Shown here: positions 1-7,533 of the stretch, piece after piece | How the letters are laid out: every line of letters begins with the position of its first letter | How positions within the stretch are numbered: position 1 is the first letter of the stretch | NCBI RefSeq assembly: GCF_040689395.1 | Contig: NZ_JBFAZX010000021.1 | Location: 68,623 to 132,622, forward strand | Direction of reading: 5' to 3' | Length of the DNA: 64,000 nucleotides | Origin: Dactylosporangium sp040689395 | Lineage (GTDB): Bacteria; Actinomycetota; Actinomycetes; Mycobacteriales; Micromonosporaceae | Program-made: the position numbers and the translations under genes | Notes under the pieces: generated by a model | Seen by the model: only the letters and a program-made list of their open reading frames with translations | The model's database searches: none | Told to the model about the DNA's origin: nothing

Positions 1-661
1 CGCCACCGTGGCCGGCGTGCTGCTGGCGTTCGCCGTCCCGGTGCGTCCGGGCGCCGCACCCGGCGTCGCGGCCCGGCTCGAGCACCGGTGGCGCCCGGTG
101 TCGGCCGGCGTCGCGGTGCCGGTCTTCGCGTTCTTCGCCGCCGGTGTACCCCTGGCCGGCACCGCCGCGTTCGGCGCCGCGCTGCGCGATCCGGCCGCGC
201 TCGGGGTCCTGCTCGGCCTGACGCTCGGCAAGCCGGTCGGCGTGCTGACCGCGACGTGGCTGGCCCGCCGCGCCACGGGCGCGGCACCGCCGGTCGGCCT
301 CGGCCGCCGTGACATGGTGGCGGCCGGGCTGCTGTCCGGTATCGGGTTCACCGTGTCGCTGCTCATCGCGGAGCTGGCGTTCGGCCCCGGCAGCGCGGGC
401 GACGACCATGCCCGCCTGGCAATCCTGGTCGGTTCTGGCGTCTCCGCCGTAGCCGCCATGCTGCTGCTGCGCGCACGCCGTCGCCCGCGACCGCCGTCTC
501 GCACCGATCGCGCCCGCGCCGTGGCCTCCAGTGACGCGGTCGCTGACGATCACCTCGGCGACGCCGGGCGCGGTGGCGGCCGGCGCCAGGCGCCGCGCGA
601 CGAACAGCGGGACGGGGACGCCGCCGTGGCCGACCGACGCGACGAGGGTCAGCGCAGCTGA
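1..661 (+). CDS. nhaA: Na+/H+ antiporter NhaA, C-terminal part (5' end outside window)
   Basis: The reading frame is open from base 2 and has no start in the window, so this is the C-terminal half of a membrane antiporter that exchanges Na+ (or Li+) for H+. The conserved late NhaA segments are visible: a TLGKPVGV motif (about base 225) and an LLSGIGFTVSLLIAEL helix (about base 330), followed by one more hydrophobic helix ending in LLLRARRR. After that the protein continues for about 60 residues of Arg/Asp/Gly-rich sequence that is not part of the NhaA fold. This tail is odd and may be readthrough into noncoding or former coding DNA. The family call is safe; the physiological ion is inferred from the family. 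Confidence 0.9.
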   Translation, partial: ATVAGVLLAFAVPVRPGAAPGVAARLEHRWRPVSAGVAVPVFAFFAAGVPLAGTAAFGAALRDPAALGVLLGLTLGKPVGVLTATWLARRATGAAPPVGLGRRDMVAAGLLSGIGFTVSLLIAELAFGPGSAGDDHARLAILVGSGVSAVAAMLLLRARRRPRPPSRTDRARAVASSDAVADDHLGDAGRGGGRRQAPRDEQRDGDAAVADRRDEGQRS

Positions 662-729
662 GCCGGCGGCGGGGTCGTCGCGCAGGCTGGTCGGCGGTCA
701 TCGATGTCACGTTTATCACATTGATGCCA

Positions 730-748
730 GTACCGCTGCTTTCGGTAC
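730..748. repeat. 6-bp inverted repeat upstream of the XRE regulator
   Basis: GTACCG and CGGTAC are separated by 7 nt, between nhaA and the XRE-type gene. It could be an operator or a weak terminator hairpin; there is no T-run, so no decision is possible. Confidence 0.35.
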
Positions 749-761
749 GCTTTTACGCGGC

Positions 762-791
762 CTGACAAACTCCTGACTGCGGTGTCTGACA
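762..791 (+). promoter_or_regulatory. CTGACA-type repeats upstream of the XRE-type regulator
   Basis: CTGACA occurs at 762 and 786, with CTGACT between them at 773. The same hexamer recurs three times upstream of the M15-like peptidase (1830, 1864, 1873). Because the gene just downstream encodes a helix-turn-helix protein, these are candidate binding sites for it; this is inference from co-occurrence. Confidence 0.35.
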
Positions 792-801
792 TGGGGGATG
801 G

Positions 802-1725
802 ATGGAAGACCAGCGCGCTACCGCCGAGTCAATGCAAGACGGTATGACCGCCAAAGAGTTCGCCGGGCAGTTGCGGACATTACGGACCGCCGCGGGCAAC
901 CCGTCATTCCGGCAGATGGCCGCCCGATCGGGCAGGATCTCGCACACGACGCTGCATGAGGCTGCCGCCGGGACCAGGTTTCCCTCGTGGGAGACCACCC
1001 GCGAGTTCGTCCGCGCTTGCGAAGCGGACGAGGTGCAGTGGCGGCGCCGATGGGAGGACGCTCAACGCCCGGCGACGGTCCATGCCGTCCCGGACGGCGG
1101 CCTGACGGCGGCCACCGCCGATTCCCCGGCCGATTCCCCGGCAGAGGCCCACGATCCGGCTCCTGGAGACACTCTGCCGACCGACGTCGTGGCCGCCGCG
1201 GATGAGATCCCGCGTGCGCGACGGCACCGGTTGCCGTGGCTCGCCGTCGCGGCGGGAGTGGCGGCGCTGGTCGCGGTCCTGGGCATCATCGTCCACGGCC
1301 GGTCGTCCGCGCACGGCTCCCGCGCAGTGGCGGCGTCGCCGTCATCGACCCCGTTCTCGGACTCGCTGATTCGAGGCGACTCGAGCAAGTTCATCGCCGA
1401 CGTCACCATCCCCGACGGTACACGGGTGAAGGTGAACACCCACTTCGTCAAGGTGTGGGCGCTCGCGAACGTGGGAACGGTCGACTGGCACGACCGCTTC
1501 CTGGCCAGGATGAACCCCACCAGTGACGATAACGGTTGCCAGGTGCCGGATCGGGTGGCCATCGGCGACACCCCGCCGGGCCAGCAGGTGATGATCAGTG
1601 TTCCGGTCACCGCGCCGAGCCGCCCCGCGGAATGCTGGGTGAGCTGGAAGATGGTCGACGAGTCCGGGAACGCCTACTTTCCCAGCCGTCGGCCGGTGTA
1701 TTTCATGGTCACCGTCGTCGCCTGA
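802..1725 (+). CDS. XRE-family HTH regulator with transmembrane segment and NBR1-like extracellular domain
   Basis: The 307-residue protein has three parts. Residues about 15-95 match the actinobacterial XRE-type N-terminus (KEFAGQLRTLR, then SGRISHTTLHEAAAG and a Trp-rich end). A Pro/Ala linker leads to one hydrophobic helix at about 148-170 (LPWLAVAAGVAALVAVLGII). Residues about 200-307 form an Ig-like NBR1/FW domain (ADVTIPDGTRVKVNTHFVKVW; two Cys). This layout implies an inner-membrane protein with DNA-binding domain inside and a beta-sandwich outside. The ATG at 802 follows a purine-rich stretch; 791 and 798 are also ATG. It precedes four secreted wall-active proteins, which suggests, but does not prove, that it controls them. 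Ligand unknown. Confidence 0.8.
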   Translation: MEDQRATAESMQDGMTAKEFAGQLRTLRTAAGNPSFRQMAARSGRISHTTLHEAAAGTRFPSWETTREFVRACEADEVQWRRRWEDAQRPATVHAVPDGGLTAATADSPADSPAEAHDPAPGDTLPTDVVAAADEIPRARRHRLPWLAVAAGVAALVAVLGIIVHGRSSAHGSRAVAASPSSTPFSDSLIRGDSSKFIADVTIPDGTRVKVNTHFVKVWALANVGTVDWHDRFLARMNPTSDDNGCQVPDRVAIGDTPPGQQVMISVPVTAPSRPAECWVSWKMVDESGNAYFPSRRPVYFMVTVVA

Positions 1726-1732
1726 GTGCGCC

Positions 1733-1770
1733 GGGCGGCGGCTGCGGTCAAACCCCGCGAGCCGCCGCCC
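1733..1770 (+). terminator. Rho-independent-like hairpin after the XRE-type gene
   Basis: An 11-bp perfect stem (GGGCGGCGGCT / AGCCGCCGCCC) with a further GCGG/CCGC inner pairing lies 8 nt after the stop. There is no T-run, as is usual for hairpin terminators in high-GC actinomycetes. Confidence 0.6.
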
Positions 1771-1862
1771 GGTCGCCTCGGCCGGCGTCAAGACTCGAAC
1801 GCTCGATGTCAGTCCGGGTGCCAGCCAAACTGACAACACCGCGTCCATGCAGGTCGATGAGG

Positions 1863-1880
1863 TCTGACAGATCTGACAGA
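1863..1880 (+). repeat. Tandem 9-bp direct repeat TCTGACAGA x2
   Basis: Two perfect copies of TCTGACAGA lie 84-101 bp upstream of the M15-like peptidase start, with another CTGACA at 1830. The half-site is shared with the promoter of the preceding HTH gene, which suggests a common operator. Confidence 0.4.
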
Positions 1881-1963
1881 TCAACGGGGGTACCGAACAG
1901 CAGGCGCCTCCTCGCACAGTGGTCTCGTCCACATGAGACACATGCTGACGAGGAGAATCGACT

Positions 1964-2827
1964 ATGCGCCGTCCCTGGCTAGCCGTCGGGATCGCCGCAC
2001 TCTGCGTGGCCGTTGGCGCCCCGGCCTCCGCACGGGCCGCGACATCCGGCGCCACAGCGCAGCGGACCGTCACCGCGGCCGCGCTGCCTGTCGTGAACAT
2101 GGAGGCCACGGTCCTGGCCGCCCAGATCGACCCCCGCCGCGCCGACAACACACTGACCCCGGGCGCGAAGAGTTCCGTGCTCGCCGTCGAGCAGGCGCTC
2201 CAGGCCAAGAACCTATTGAGCGCGCAATGGGTCGACGGCTACTTCGGCACCGAGACCATCGCGGCGTACGCGGCCTACCAGCGCTCGCTGGGCTACAGCG
2301 GCCTGGCCGCGAACGGGTTGCCCGGCACGACGTCGCTGACGAAGCTCGGGCTGAACCGGTACACCGTCAGCAACACGATCGGTCCGGGCGCGAAGGTCCA
2401 GCGCGACGGGTACACCGTCGACGCCCGTACTCAGGCGATGCTGGCGGAGGCCCAGCGCCTGCTCGGTTACAGCCTGGTGCTCTCTCAGGGCTCGTACAAC
2501 CCTGGAGGCGACCCGACCTCGGCCGGTACGCACGACGGCGGGGGTGTAGTGGACATCTCAGTCACCGGCATGACCGCGGCCCAGCGCACCGCGGTCGCCC
2601 GGGCCCTGCGCCAGGTCGGCTTCGCCGCCTGGATCCGTAACCCGAGTCAGGCCGACTGGCCGTGGCACATCCACGCCGCGGCCATCAACGACACGGACCT
2701 CTCCAGCGAGGCGCAGCACCAGATCGGCGACTACTACCTCGGCATGAACGGCCTGGCCAACCGTGGCCAGGACGACGGTCCCCGGATCCCGATCGAAACC
2801 TGGGAGCAGTACCAGCGCGGGCAGTGA
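1964..2827 (+). CDS. Secreted peptidoglycan-binding / M15-like peptidase
   Basis: The 287-residue protein starts at an ATG preceded by GAGGAG and has a signal peptide (MRRPWLAVGIAALCVAVGAPASARA). A helical peptidoglycan-binding-like region (about 65-125; LLSAQWVDGYFGTETIAAYAAYQ) is followed by a zinc peptidase-like core. Likely metal ligands are the His and Asp of GTHDGGGVVDIS (about 189-197) and the last His of WPWHIHA (about 228-234), the pattern of the VanY/M15 group of D-Ala-D-Ala carboxypeptidases and L,D-endopeptidases. It probably trims or cleaves peptide stems of wall peptidoglycan outside the cell. It is first in a + strand run of secreted proteins. Substrate specificity cannot be read from sequence. 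Confidence 0.75.
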   Translation: MRRPWLAVGIAALCVAVGAPASARAATSGATAQRTVTAAALPVVNMEATVLAAQIDPRRADNTLTPGAKSSVLAVEQALQAKNLLSAQWVDGYFGTETIAAYAAYQRSLGYSGLAANGLPGTTSLTKLGLNRYTVSNTIGPGAKVQRDGYTVDARTQAMLAEAQRLLGYSLVLSQGSYNPGGDPTSAGTHDGGGVVDISVTGMTAAQRTAVARALRQVGFAAWIRNPSQADWPWHIHAAAINDTDLSSEAQHQIGDYYLGMNGLANRGQDDGPRIPIETWEQYQRGQ

Positions 2828-2893
2828 CCCGCAACCGGCTCGATCAACCGGATGTCGCTACAACCCATTTCCGCTGCACAAGGAGGTTGACGC

Positions 2894-3349
2894 ATGAGCA
2901 TGAAACGAATCGGTGCGATGGTCGCGGTGAGTGTGCTCGGCGCGGTCGGGATCGGCATGGCCGGTGGAACTCCCGCCTATGCGGAATCTGCACCGAGCTG
3001 CTCGAGCACGGTCCAGATCGGCTCCACCGCCACTCTGACCGTCGGAGGTCAGACATTTGCCTCGGTCAAGCAGTTCAAGGGGTGCGGTAAGAACTGGGGC
3101 TATGTCTATGTCTGGGCCAGCTACCGCAGTTCGCACCAGTCGTGGAGTGACTGCGCCGCGGTGTCCGTCACGAATTCCTCCGGTACCGGCCGGCACGATC
3201 TCGAAGGAGTGGTGTGCAGCAGCAACAAGGTCGAGACGTGGTCGACCGGCACCAACACCCTTTCTTCCTGCACCGAGGGATCCGGTATGTACGGCGACGA
3301 TCCGCTCGGACCGATCGTCGGCTGGGTGTCCACCAGCGTGCGGTGCTGA
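2894..3349 (+). CDS. Small secreted Cys-rich protein, unknown function
   Basis: 151 residues with a clear AAGGAGG ribosome-binding site 7 nt before the ATG and a signal peptide ending near PAYAES. The mature part is about 120 residues, Ser/Thr/Gly-rich, with seven Cys (including CSS, GCGKNWG, CAAVSV, VVCSS and a C-terminal Cys), consistent with disulphide bonding outside the cell. It resembles small beta-sheet secreted proteins common in actinomycetes, but I do not recognise a named family. It lies between two secreted wall-active enzymes and probably belongs to the same expression set. Confidence 0.7.
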   Translation: MSMKRIGAMVAVSVLGAVGIGMAGGTPAYAESAPSCSSTVQIGSTATLTVGGQTFASVKQFKGCGKNWGYVYVWASYRSSHQSWSDCAAVSVTNSSGTGRHDLEGVVCSSNKVETWSTGTNTLSSCTEGSGMYGDDPLGPIVGWVSTSVRC

Positions 3350-3421
3350 GAGCCGCGTCCCACGAGTGTCGATCGGCGTAGGACCGGCTTCTCCCCGGAA
3401 TCAACACAAGGAAAGCGGGCA

Positions 3422-4255
3422 ATGACAATGCTCAAACGGATCATCACCGCTGTCGCCATGGCTTTGGCACTTGCCACGCCGGTCGTAGCCGTCGCCTCGC
3501 CCGCGAATGCGGCTGCCCGTGATGGCGTCTGCGAAAGCGGCGAATTCTGCTACTACTACAACAGCGACGAAGCCGGCTCCGTCTCCGATTTCACCACCTC
3601 GGTCGGCGACTACGGCACCACCGAACCTTCCTGCTACGACTTCAAAGGCCCCGGCAACGGCAACGGAATCTGCGTCAAGAACAACGCCGCCTCGGTCTGG
3701 AACCGCTCCAGCCAAACCGTCCGGGTGTACTACAACAGCGACTACGCCGGCAGTTTCCAGGACTTCGCCGCGGGCGCCAAGGGAAACCTCAACGCGACGC
3801 TGAAGAACAACAACGCCTCGCACCAGTTCCTCGGCTCGGGCGCCACCTGCTCGACCTCCGGCCTCGGTGACCCGAACACCTGCGCGGAGGCGGTGTCCTG
3901 GGCCAAGTCGCATGAGACCACCACCTACCACGCCGATTACGACGGCTGGTGCGACCATGTGGTGGGCCTGGCGTACGGGTGGAGCGCATCCGGCTCGACC
4001 ACGGCGTACAACCACTGGCTCGCGGTGCCGTCGGCGTACAAGCATGCGGGTAGCCGCAGCGTCCCGGCCGGCGGTCTGGCGTTCTTCAGCGGTGGTTCGG
4101 GTCACGTGATGATCTCTATCGGCGATGGCCAGTTCGTCTCCAACGACATCGGTGGCAACGGCACACTGACCGTCACCACGATCGCCACGATCGAAAGCCG
4201 CTGGGGCAAGACGTACCTCGGCTGGACACAGCCGTGGTTCCAGGTGAACCACTGA
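3422..4255 (+). CDS. Secreted peptidase-inhibitor I36/crystallin-like protein with NlpC/CHAP-like domain
   Basis: The 277-residue protein begins with a signal peptide ending near ASPANAA. Residues about 35-140 hold two beta/gamma-crystallin-like Greek-key repeats of the SMPI/I36 kind (CYYYNSDEAGSVSDF and VYYNSDYAGSFQDF). Residues about 155-277 resemble a papain-fold amidase: the likely catalytic Cys is in DGWCDHVVGLAYG, the His in GSGHVMISIGDGQ. The natural reading is a secreted peptidoglycan endopeptidase with an N-terminal binding or inhibitory module. The fold assignment of the second half is from motif spacing only, so the enzyme class (NlpC/P60 versus CHAP) is uncertain. The start at 3422 is ATG, purine-rich upstream. 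Confidence 0.7.
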   Translation: MTMLKRIITAVAMALALATPVVAVASPANAAARDGVCESGEFCYYYNSDEAGSVSDFTTSVGDYGTTEPSCYDFKGPGNGNGICVKNNAASVWNRSSQTVRVYYNSDYAGSFQDFAAGAKGNLNATLKNNNASHQFLGSGATCSTSGLGDPNTCAEAVSWAKSHETTTYHADYDGWCDHVVGLAYGWSASGSTTAYNHWLAVPSAYKHAGSRSVPAGGLAFFSGGSGHVMISIGDGQFVSNDIGGNGTLTVTTIATIESRWGKTYLGWTQPWFQVNH

Positions 4256-4276
4256 TTGATCAAACGAAGCGGTCTC

Positions 4277-4303
4277 GGCGCGCCCATCGACGATGGGCGC
4301 GCC
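4277..4303 (+). terminator. Perfect 12-bp-stem hairpin terminator
   Basis: GGCGCGCCCATC and its exact complement GATGGGCGCGCC flank a 3-nt loop, 22 nt after the stop of the I36/NlpC-like gene, followed by a pyrimidine-rich tract (TTCCCTTCATTCCCCCC). Confidence 0.75.
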
Positions 4304-4432
4304 TTCCCTTCATTCCCCCCGTAAGACTTTGATGACAATCTATTGAAACCACCCGGCGATCGTGAGCTAATCAGCGAAGCTCTTCGCCAAACAGGCGAGA
4401 GTCACCCAGAACCCCCCAGAAGGAGGCGCACC

Positions 4433-5161
4433 GTGACCCATCGACGGCTCGGCGCACTGGCGGCGCTGTCCGTGGCGGCCACGCTGGTCGCCAGCGTCCT
4501 GATCGGCGGCCCCGCATCGGCCGCCACCGTCACGTACGGTCAGGACGTGTCCGGCTACCAGGGCAACGTCAACTGGTCGGCGCAGTGGAACGCCGGCTCA
4601 CGGTTCGCGTACATTAAGGCGACCGAGGGCACGTCCTACACCAACCCGTATTTCGCCCAGCAGTACAACGGCTCGTACAACATCGGGATGATCCGCGGCT
4701 CCTACCACTTCGCGCTCCCGAACAACTCCGGCGGCGCCGCGCAGGCCGACTACTTCATCGCCCACGGCGGCGGCTGGTCCAAGGACGGCAAGACCCTGCC
4801 CGGCGCGCTGGACATCGAGTACAACCCGTACGGCGCGACCTGCTACGGGTTCTCCCAGTCCGGCATGGTCAGCTGGATCCGCGCGTTTCTGAACCAGTAC
4901 CACACCCGGACCGGGCGGTGGGCCGTCATCTACACGACCACCGACTGGTGGAGCACCTGCACGGGTAACTACAGCGGCTTCTGGGCCAACTCTCCACTGT
5001 GGATCGCCAGGTATAGCAGCTCCCCCGGCACGCTGCCGGCCGGCGCCCCGACGTGGTCGTTCTGGCAGTACTCCAGCAGCGGACCGTTCGCCGGCGACTC
5101 CAACCAGTGGAACGGCGCACTGGACCGGCTCAAGGCCCTGGCCTGCAACGGCACCTGCTGA
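4433..5161 (+). CDS. Secreted GH25 lysozyme (N,O-acetylmuramidase)
   Basis: The GTG at 4433 is chosen over the longer frame because AAGGAGG lies at 4420-4426 and the protein then starts with a normal signal peptide (VTHRRLGALAALSVAATLVASV, cleavage near ASA). The mature enzyme is one GH25 domain of about 210 residues: DVSGYQGNVNW carries the N-terminal catalytic-site Asp, and PGALDIEYNP carries the DxE pair of the family. GH25 enzymes hydrolyse the beta-1,4 bond of muramic acid in peptidoglycan. Three Cys near the C-terminus probably pair outside the cell. No separate wall-binding module is present. It is the last gene of the secreted set, bounded by terminators on both sides. Confidence 0.92.
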   Translation: MTHRRLGALAALSVAATLVASVLIGGPASAATVTYGQDVSGYQGNVNWSAQWNAGSRFAYIKATEGTSYTNPYFAQQYNGSYNIGMIRGSYHFALPNNSGGAAQADYFIAHGGGWSKDGKTLPGALDIEYNPYGATCYGFSQSGMVSWIRAFLNQYHTRTGRWAVIYTTTDWWSTCTGNYSGFWANSPLWIARYSSSPGTLPAGAPTWSFWQYSSSGPFAGDSNQWNGALDRLKALACNGTC

Positions 5162-5199
5162 ACCGGCCCGCACACCGGCACTGAAAACCGGCTCGGGTT

Positions 5200-5230
5200 C
5201 GGAAGGCCCCGCCGCTGCGGCGGCCTTCCG
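5200..5230. terminator. Bidirectional hairpin between the lysozyme gene and gvpK
   Basis: CGGAAGG and CCTTCCG arms enclose an inner CCGCCG/CGGCGG stem with a 2-nt bulge. It lies between convergent genes and could stop both transcripts. Confidence 0.65.
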
Positions 5231-5275
5231 GCCCGGCCGAGCCGATCGGCCGCAGTGACGTCGGTCGCGGTGGAG

Positions 5276-5635
5276 TCACTCGCGGGGAAACAGCGGACCG
5301 AGCGGACCGAGGTCGATGTTGAGATCTTCGGGCGTCAGCCCGAAGTGCTCGCACAGTTCGTTCATCTGCTCCTCGAGCGCCATCAGCGTCGACCCGATGC
5401 GCTCGATCTGCTCGTCCGTAAGGTCACCCACCTCCACCCTGCGCAGCGCCTGCCGCTCCATCAGCTGGCGCAGCAGTTCGACGACCGTGAGCACCAGGCC
5501 GGCGAAGCCGCGCTCCACCGAGTCCCGGTCGACCTCGATCCGCGCACGCGGCCGGCGCACCGGCGACGCCGATTCCCCGGGTCCTGCCGGACGGTGCTCG
5601 GGCGGCGGTCCGGCGTCGCCGCGGGGCTCGTTCAT
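5276..5635 (-). CDS. gvpK: Gas vesicle protein GvpK
   Basis: 119 residues. After a Pro/Arg-rich N-terminus the protein shows the GvpK core: DSVERGFAGLVLTVVELLRQ, then LMERQALRRV and a C-terminal ELCEHFGLTPEDLNIDLGPLG. GvpK is a conserved minor protein required for gas vesicle assembly. The ATG overlaps the stop of gvpS by 4 nt (ATGA), so it is translationally coupled and is the last gene of the operon. Confidence 0.9.
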   Translation of the reverse strand: MNEPRGDAGPPPEHRPAGPGESASPVRRPRARIEVDRDSVERGFAGLVLTVVELLRQLMERQALRRVEVGDLTDEQIERIGSTLMALEEQMNELCEHFGLTPEDLNIDLGPLGPLFPRE

Positions 5636-5847
5636 CGGGGTTCCGTCTCGCCGTCCAGGGGTGGCGCGGCGACCGTGGCCGTCGACGCCACCAGCGCGCG
5701 CAATGAGATGTAGACGAGGTCGACGTCCGCGATCGAGAGCGTCACCTCGCCGGTGATGACGACGCCGGTGGCGAGCACCCGGTCGAGCAGGTCCACGAAC
5801 GCGTACCGTTCGGGTACGAGCGCTGCGGGCCGGGTGCCCGACGTCAT
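5632..5847 (-). CDS. gvpS: Gas vesicle protein GvpS (GvpA/J/M-like small protein)
   Basis: 71 residues, starting at the ATG at 5847 inside a much longer open frame. The sequence FVDLLDRVLATGVVITGEV followed by SIADVDLVYISLRALVAS is the GvpA/J/M superfamily fold (helix-strand-strand-helix), here in the short form called GvpS in actinobacterial clusters. It is presumably a minor shell or nucleation protein. It overlaps gvpL by 4 nt upstream and gvpK by 4 nt downstream. Confidence 0.85.
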   Translation of the reverse strand: MTSGTRPAALVPERYAFVDLLDRVLATGVVITGEVTLSIADVDLVYISLRALVASTATVAAPPLDGETEPR

Positions 5848-6644
5848 CGCGACGCTTCCTCTTCCTCGTCGATCGTGGTGAAGGAGTACGGCGGCCAGGG
5901 CCCGGTCAGCTGCAGGCGGATCGCCGGAAACCGGTCGGCCAGGGCCGCGACGGTCTCGCCGAACCGCTCGGCACGAGCGGAGTCGACCAGGTAAGCCCCG
6001 TTGAGGACCATCAGCCCCGGCTCCCCGCTGAGACTGCGGTCCTGGGGCGGATGCCGCCGGGCCGCTTCGGCACACCCGCCGAGCACGGCGTGCACCTCCT
6101 CGGCACTGTCCAGCGCGGCCTGCTGCCGCTGCTCGCCGGCGGACAGCGCGGCGCGCCGCCGGCGCAGATAAGCCGTTCCCGCACCGGACCGGCCGCTGCC
6201 GGCCGCCGGCGCCTGCGAAGGCTCGGCCGTCGCCGGCAGGCCGGGAACGGTGTACGCCTTGACGCCCCACTCGGTCCGGCCGGCGATTCTCTGCAGCACC
6301 GTGACGAAGTCGGCGCGTCGCTCGGTCAGCATGGCCCGGACCCGCGTGTCGTCGAGGTACACGGTGCCCAGCCGGGCGGGGACGACGGGACCGAGGCGGG
6401 CGGCCGCGTCGACGACGCCGTGGTGTGCCCGGGCTACCCTCTCCAGCCACGCCAGGTCCTCGAGGTTACGGCGCAACGGCTCCGCGCCGAACTCGTTCAG
6501 GTCGACCGGGCTCACCACGGCCGTCAGCCCGGCGGCCGCGACGACGCGCAGCAGCCCACCGCCGACCCCGGTGAGGCCGGCGACCGAGGCCGGATCGAAT
6601 TCGCGGGTCACCGCGTGCAGCCAGAGACCGACGTCATCAGCCAT
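5844..6644 (-). CDS. gvpL: Gas vesicle protein GvpL (GvpF/L family)
   Basis: About 266 residues from the ATG at 6644 (a GTG at 6653 is in frame). The GvpF/L features are a first domain beginning GLWLHAVTREF, the segment GPVVPARLGTVYLDD corresponding to the family's VLPLRFGTV motif, and the end GPWPPYSFTTIDEEEE. GvpF/L proteins are accessory factors that bind GvpA during vesicle initiation. The start lies inside the end of gvpJ. Assignment as L rather than F rests on gene order, since gvpF is upstream. Confidence 0.87.
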   Translation of the reverse strand: MADDVGLWLHAVTREFDPASVAGLTGVGGGLLRVVAAAGLTAVVSPVDLNEFGAEPLRRNLEDLAWLERVARAHHGVVDAAARLGPVVPARLGTVYLDDTRVRAMLTERRADFVTVLQRIAGRTEWGVKAYTVPGLPATAEPSQAPAAGSGRSGAGTAYLRRRRAALSAGEQRQQAALDSAEEVHAVLGGCAEAARRHPPQDRSLSGEPGLMVLNGAYLVDSARAERFGETVAALADRFPAIRLQLTGPWPPYSFTTIDEEEEASR

Positions 6645-7077
6645 GGTCGTCACGCTCGGCCGCGTACCGCCGCGGGCGACGCTCGCGCACCCCGGCCTCG
6701 CCGGTCTCCAGCTCCTCGCTCCGCCGATCGCCCGGGCCCAGCTCGCCGCGCCGCTGATCGCCTGGCTCCAACTCGCCGTGCCGCTCGGCGCCCGCCTCCA
6801 GCTGCGCCTCCCGGGAACGCGACGAGAGCCACGGATCGTGCTCCCACCAGTCGATGCCCATCTGCCGGGCCGTGTCGACGGATGCGATCACCAGCCGCAG
6901 CTTGACGGTGAGCAGTTCGATGTCGAGCAGGCTGACCCGGATGTCGCCGACGATCACGATGCCCCGGTCGAGTACGCGCTCAAGGATGTCGCCGAGATTC
7001 GCCGGCTCGTGGCCGGAGGCGACCGCGCCGCCGGACGGCTGTCCGACGATGGAGCTCGGCTGCCGTGCAATGCTCAT
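6637..7077 (-). CDS. gvpJ: Gas vesicle protein GvpJ
   Basis: 146 residues. The core LGDILERVLDRGIVIVGDIR, VSLLDIELLTVKLRLVIASV and DTARQMGIDWWEHDPWLS is typical of GvpJ, a GvpA homolog thought to form the vesicle tips. The protein then extends about 55 residues in a hydrophilic Glu/Arg-rich tail (ELEPGDQRRGELGPGDRRSE) with a repeated GE/LEPGDxR pattern not found in the short forms. One base separates it from gvpO upstream. Confidence 0.88.
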   Translation of the reverse strand: MSIARQPSSIVGQPSGGAVASGHEPANLGDILERVLDRGIVIVGDIRVSLLDIELLTVKLRLVIASVDTARQMGIDWWEHDPWLSSRSREAQLEAGAERHGELEPGDQRRGELGPGDRRSEELETGEAGVRERRPRRYAAERDDHG

Positions 7078-7078
7078 G

Positions 7079-7522
7079 TCACGCCACCTCGCTGATGTCG
7101 CTCCTGCCCCGCGAGTACCGCCGGATCCGGTTGAATGCCATCACCGTCCCGTCCGTGCCGAGCCTGGTCCGGTAGAGGCCGAGGATGTCGCCGGACGAGG
7201 GGATGCGGCTGTCCTCGAGCACCTCGACCTCGACCACCCAGTCGTCGTCGGAGCGCTCCAGGGACGTGACGCCCAGCGTCCGTTTTCCCGTGAGCCCCGC
7301 GATGTGCTCAAGGGCGGCCCTCGCGATGTCGGTGGGCGACGCCTCCTCCCGCCGCGGCGGCTCTTCCCGGCGCGTCCTGGCCGGCGCTCGGGCACGCCGC
7401 CTCGGCTCGGCGTATTCGTCGGCGGCATCCGTGTCGCCCTCGTACGACCCGTCGTCGTAGGCTTCTTCGTCGTAGTACTTCTCGTCGGCTCGCGCGTCGC
7501 GAGCTCTGCGCGCATCGGGCAC
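7079..7522 (-). CDS. gvpO: Gas vesicle protein GvpO
   Basis: 147 residues. The first 60 or so are charged and low-complexity (KYYDEEAYDDGSYEGD, then Arg/Ala). The C-terminal half is the GvpO domain: ALEHIAGLTGKRTLGVTSLE, DDDWVVEVEVLEDSRIPSS and LGLYRTRLG with YSRG near the end. In haloarchaea GvpO influences gvp expression; in actinomycetes the role is open. Spacing to gvpG is 11 nt. Confidence 0.87.
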   Translation of the reverse strand: MPDARRARDARADEKYYDEEAYDDGSYEGDTDAADEYAEPRRRARAPARTRREEPPRREEASPTDIARAALEHIAGLTGKRTLGVTSLERSDDDWVVEVEVLEDSRIPSSGDILGLYRTRLGTDGTVMAFNRIRRYSRGRSDISEVA

Positions 7523-7533
7523 TTGTCCGCCCC

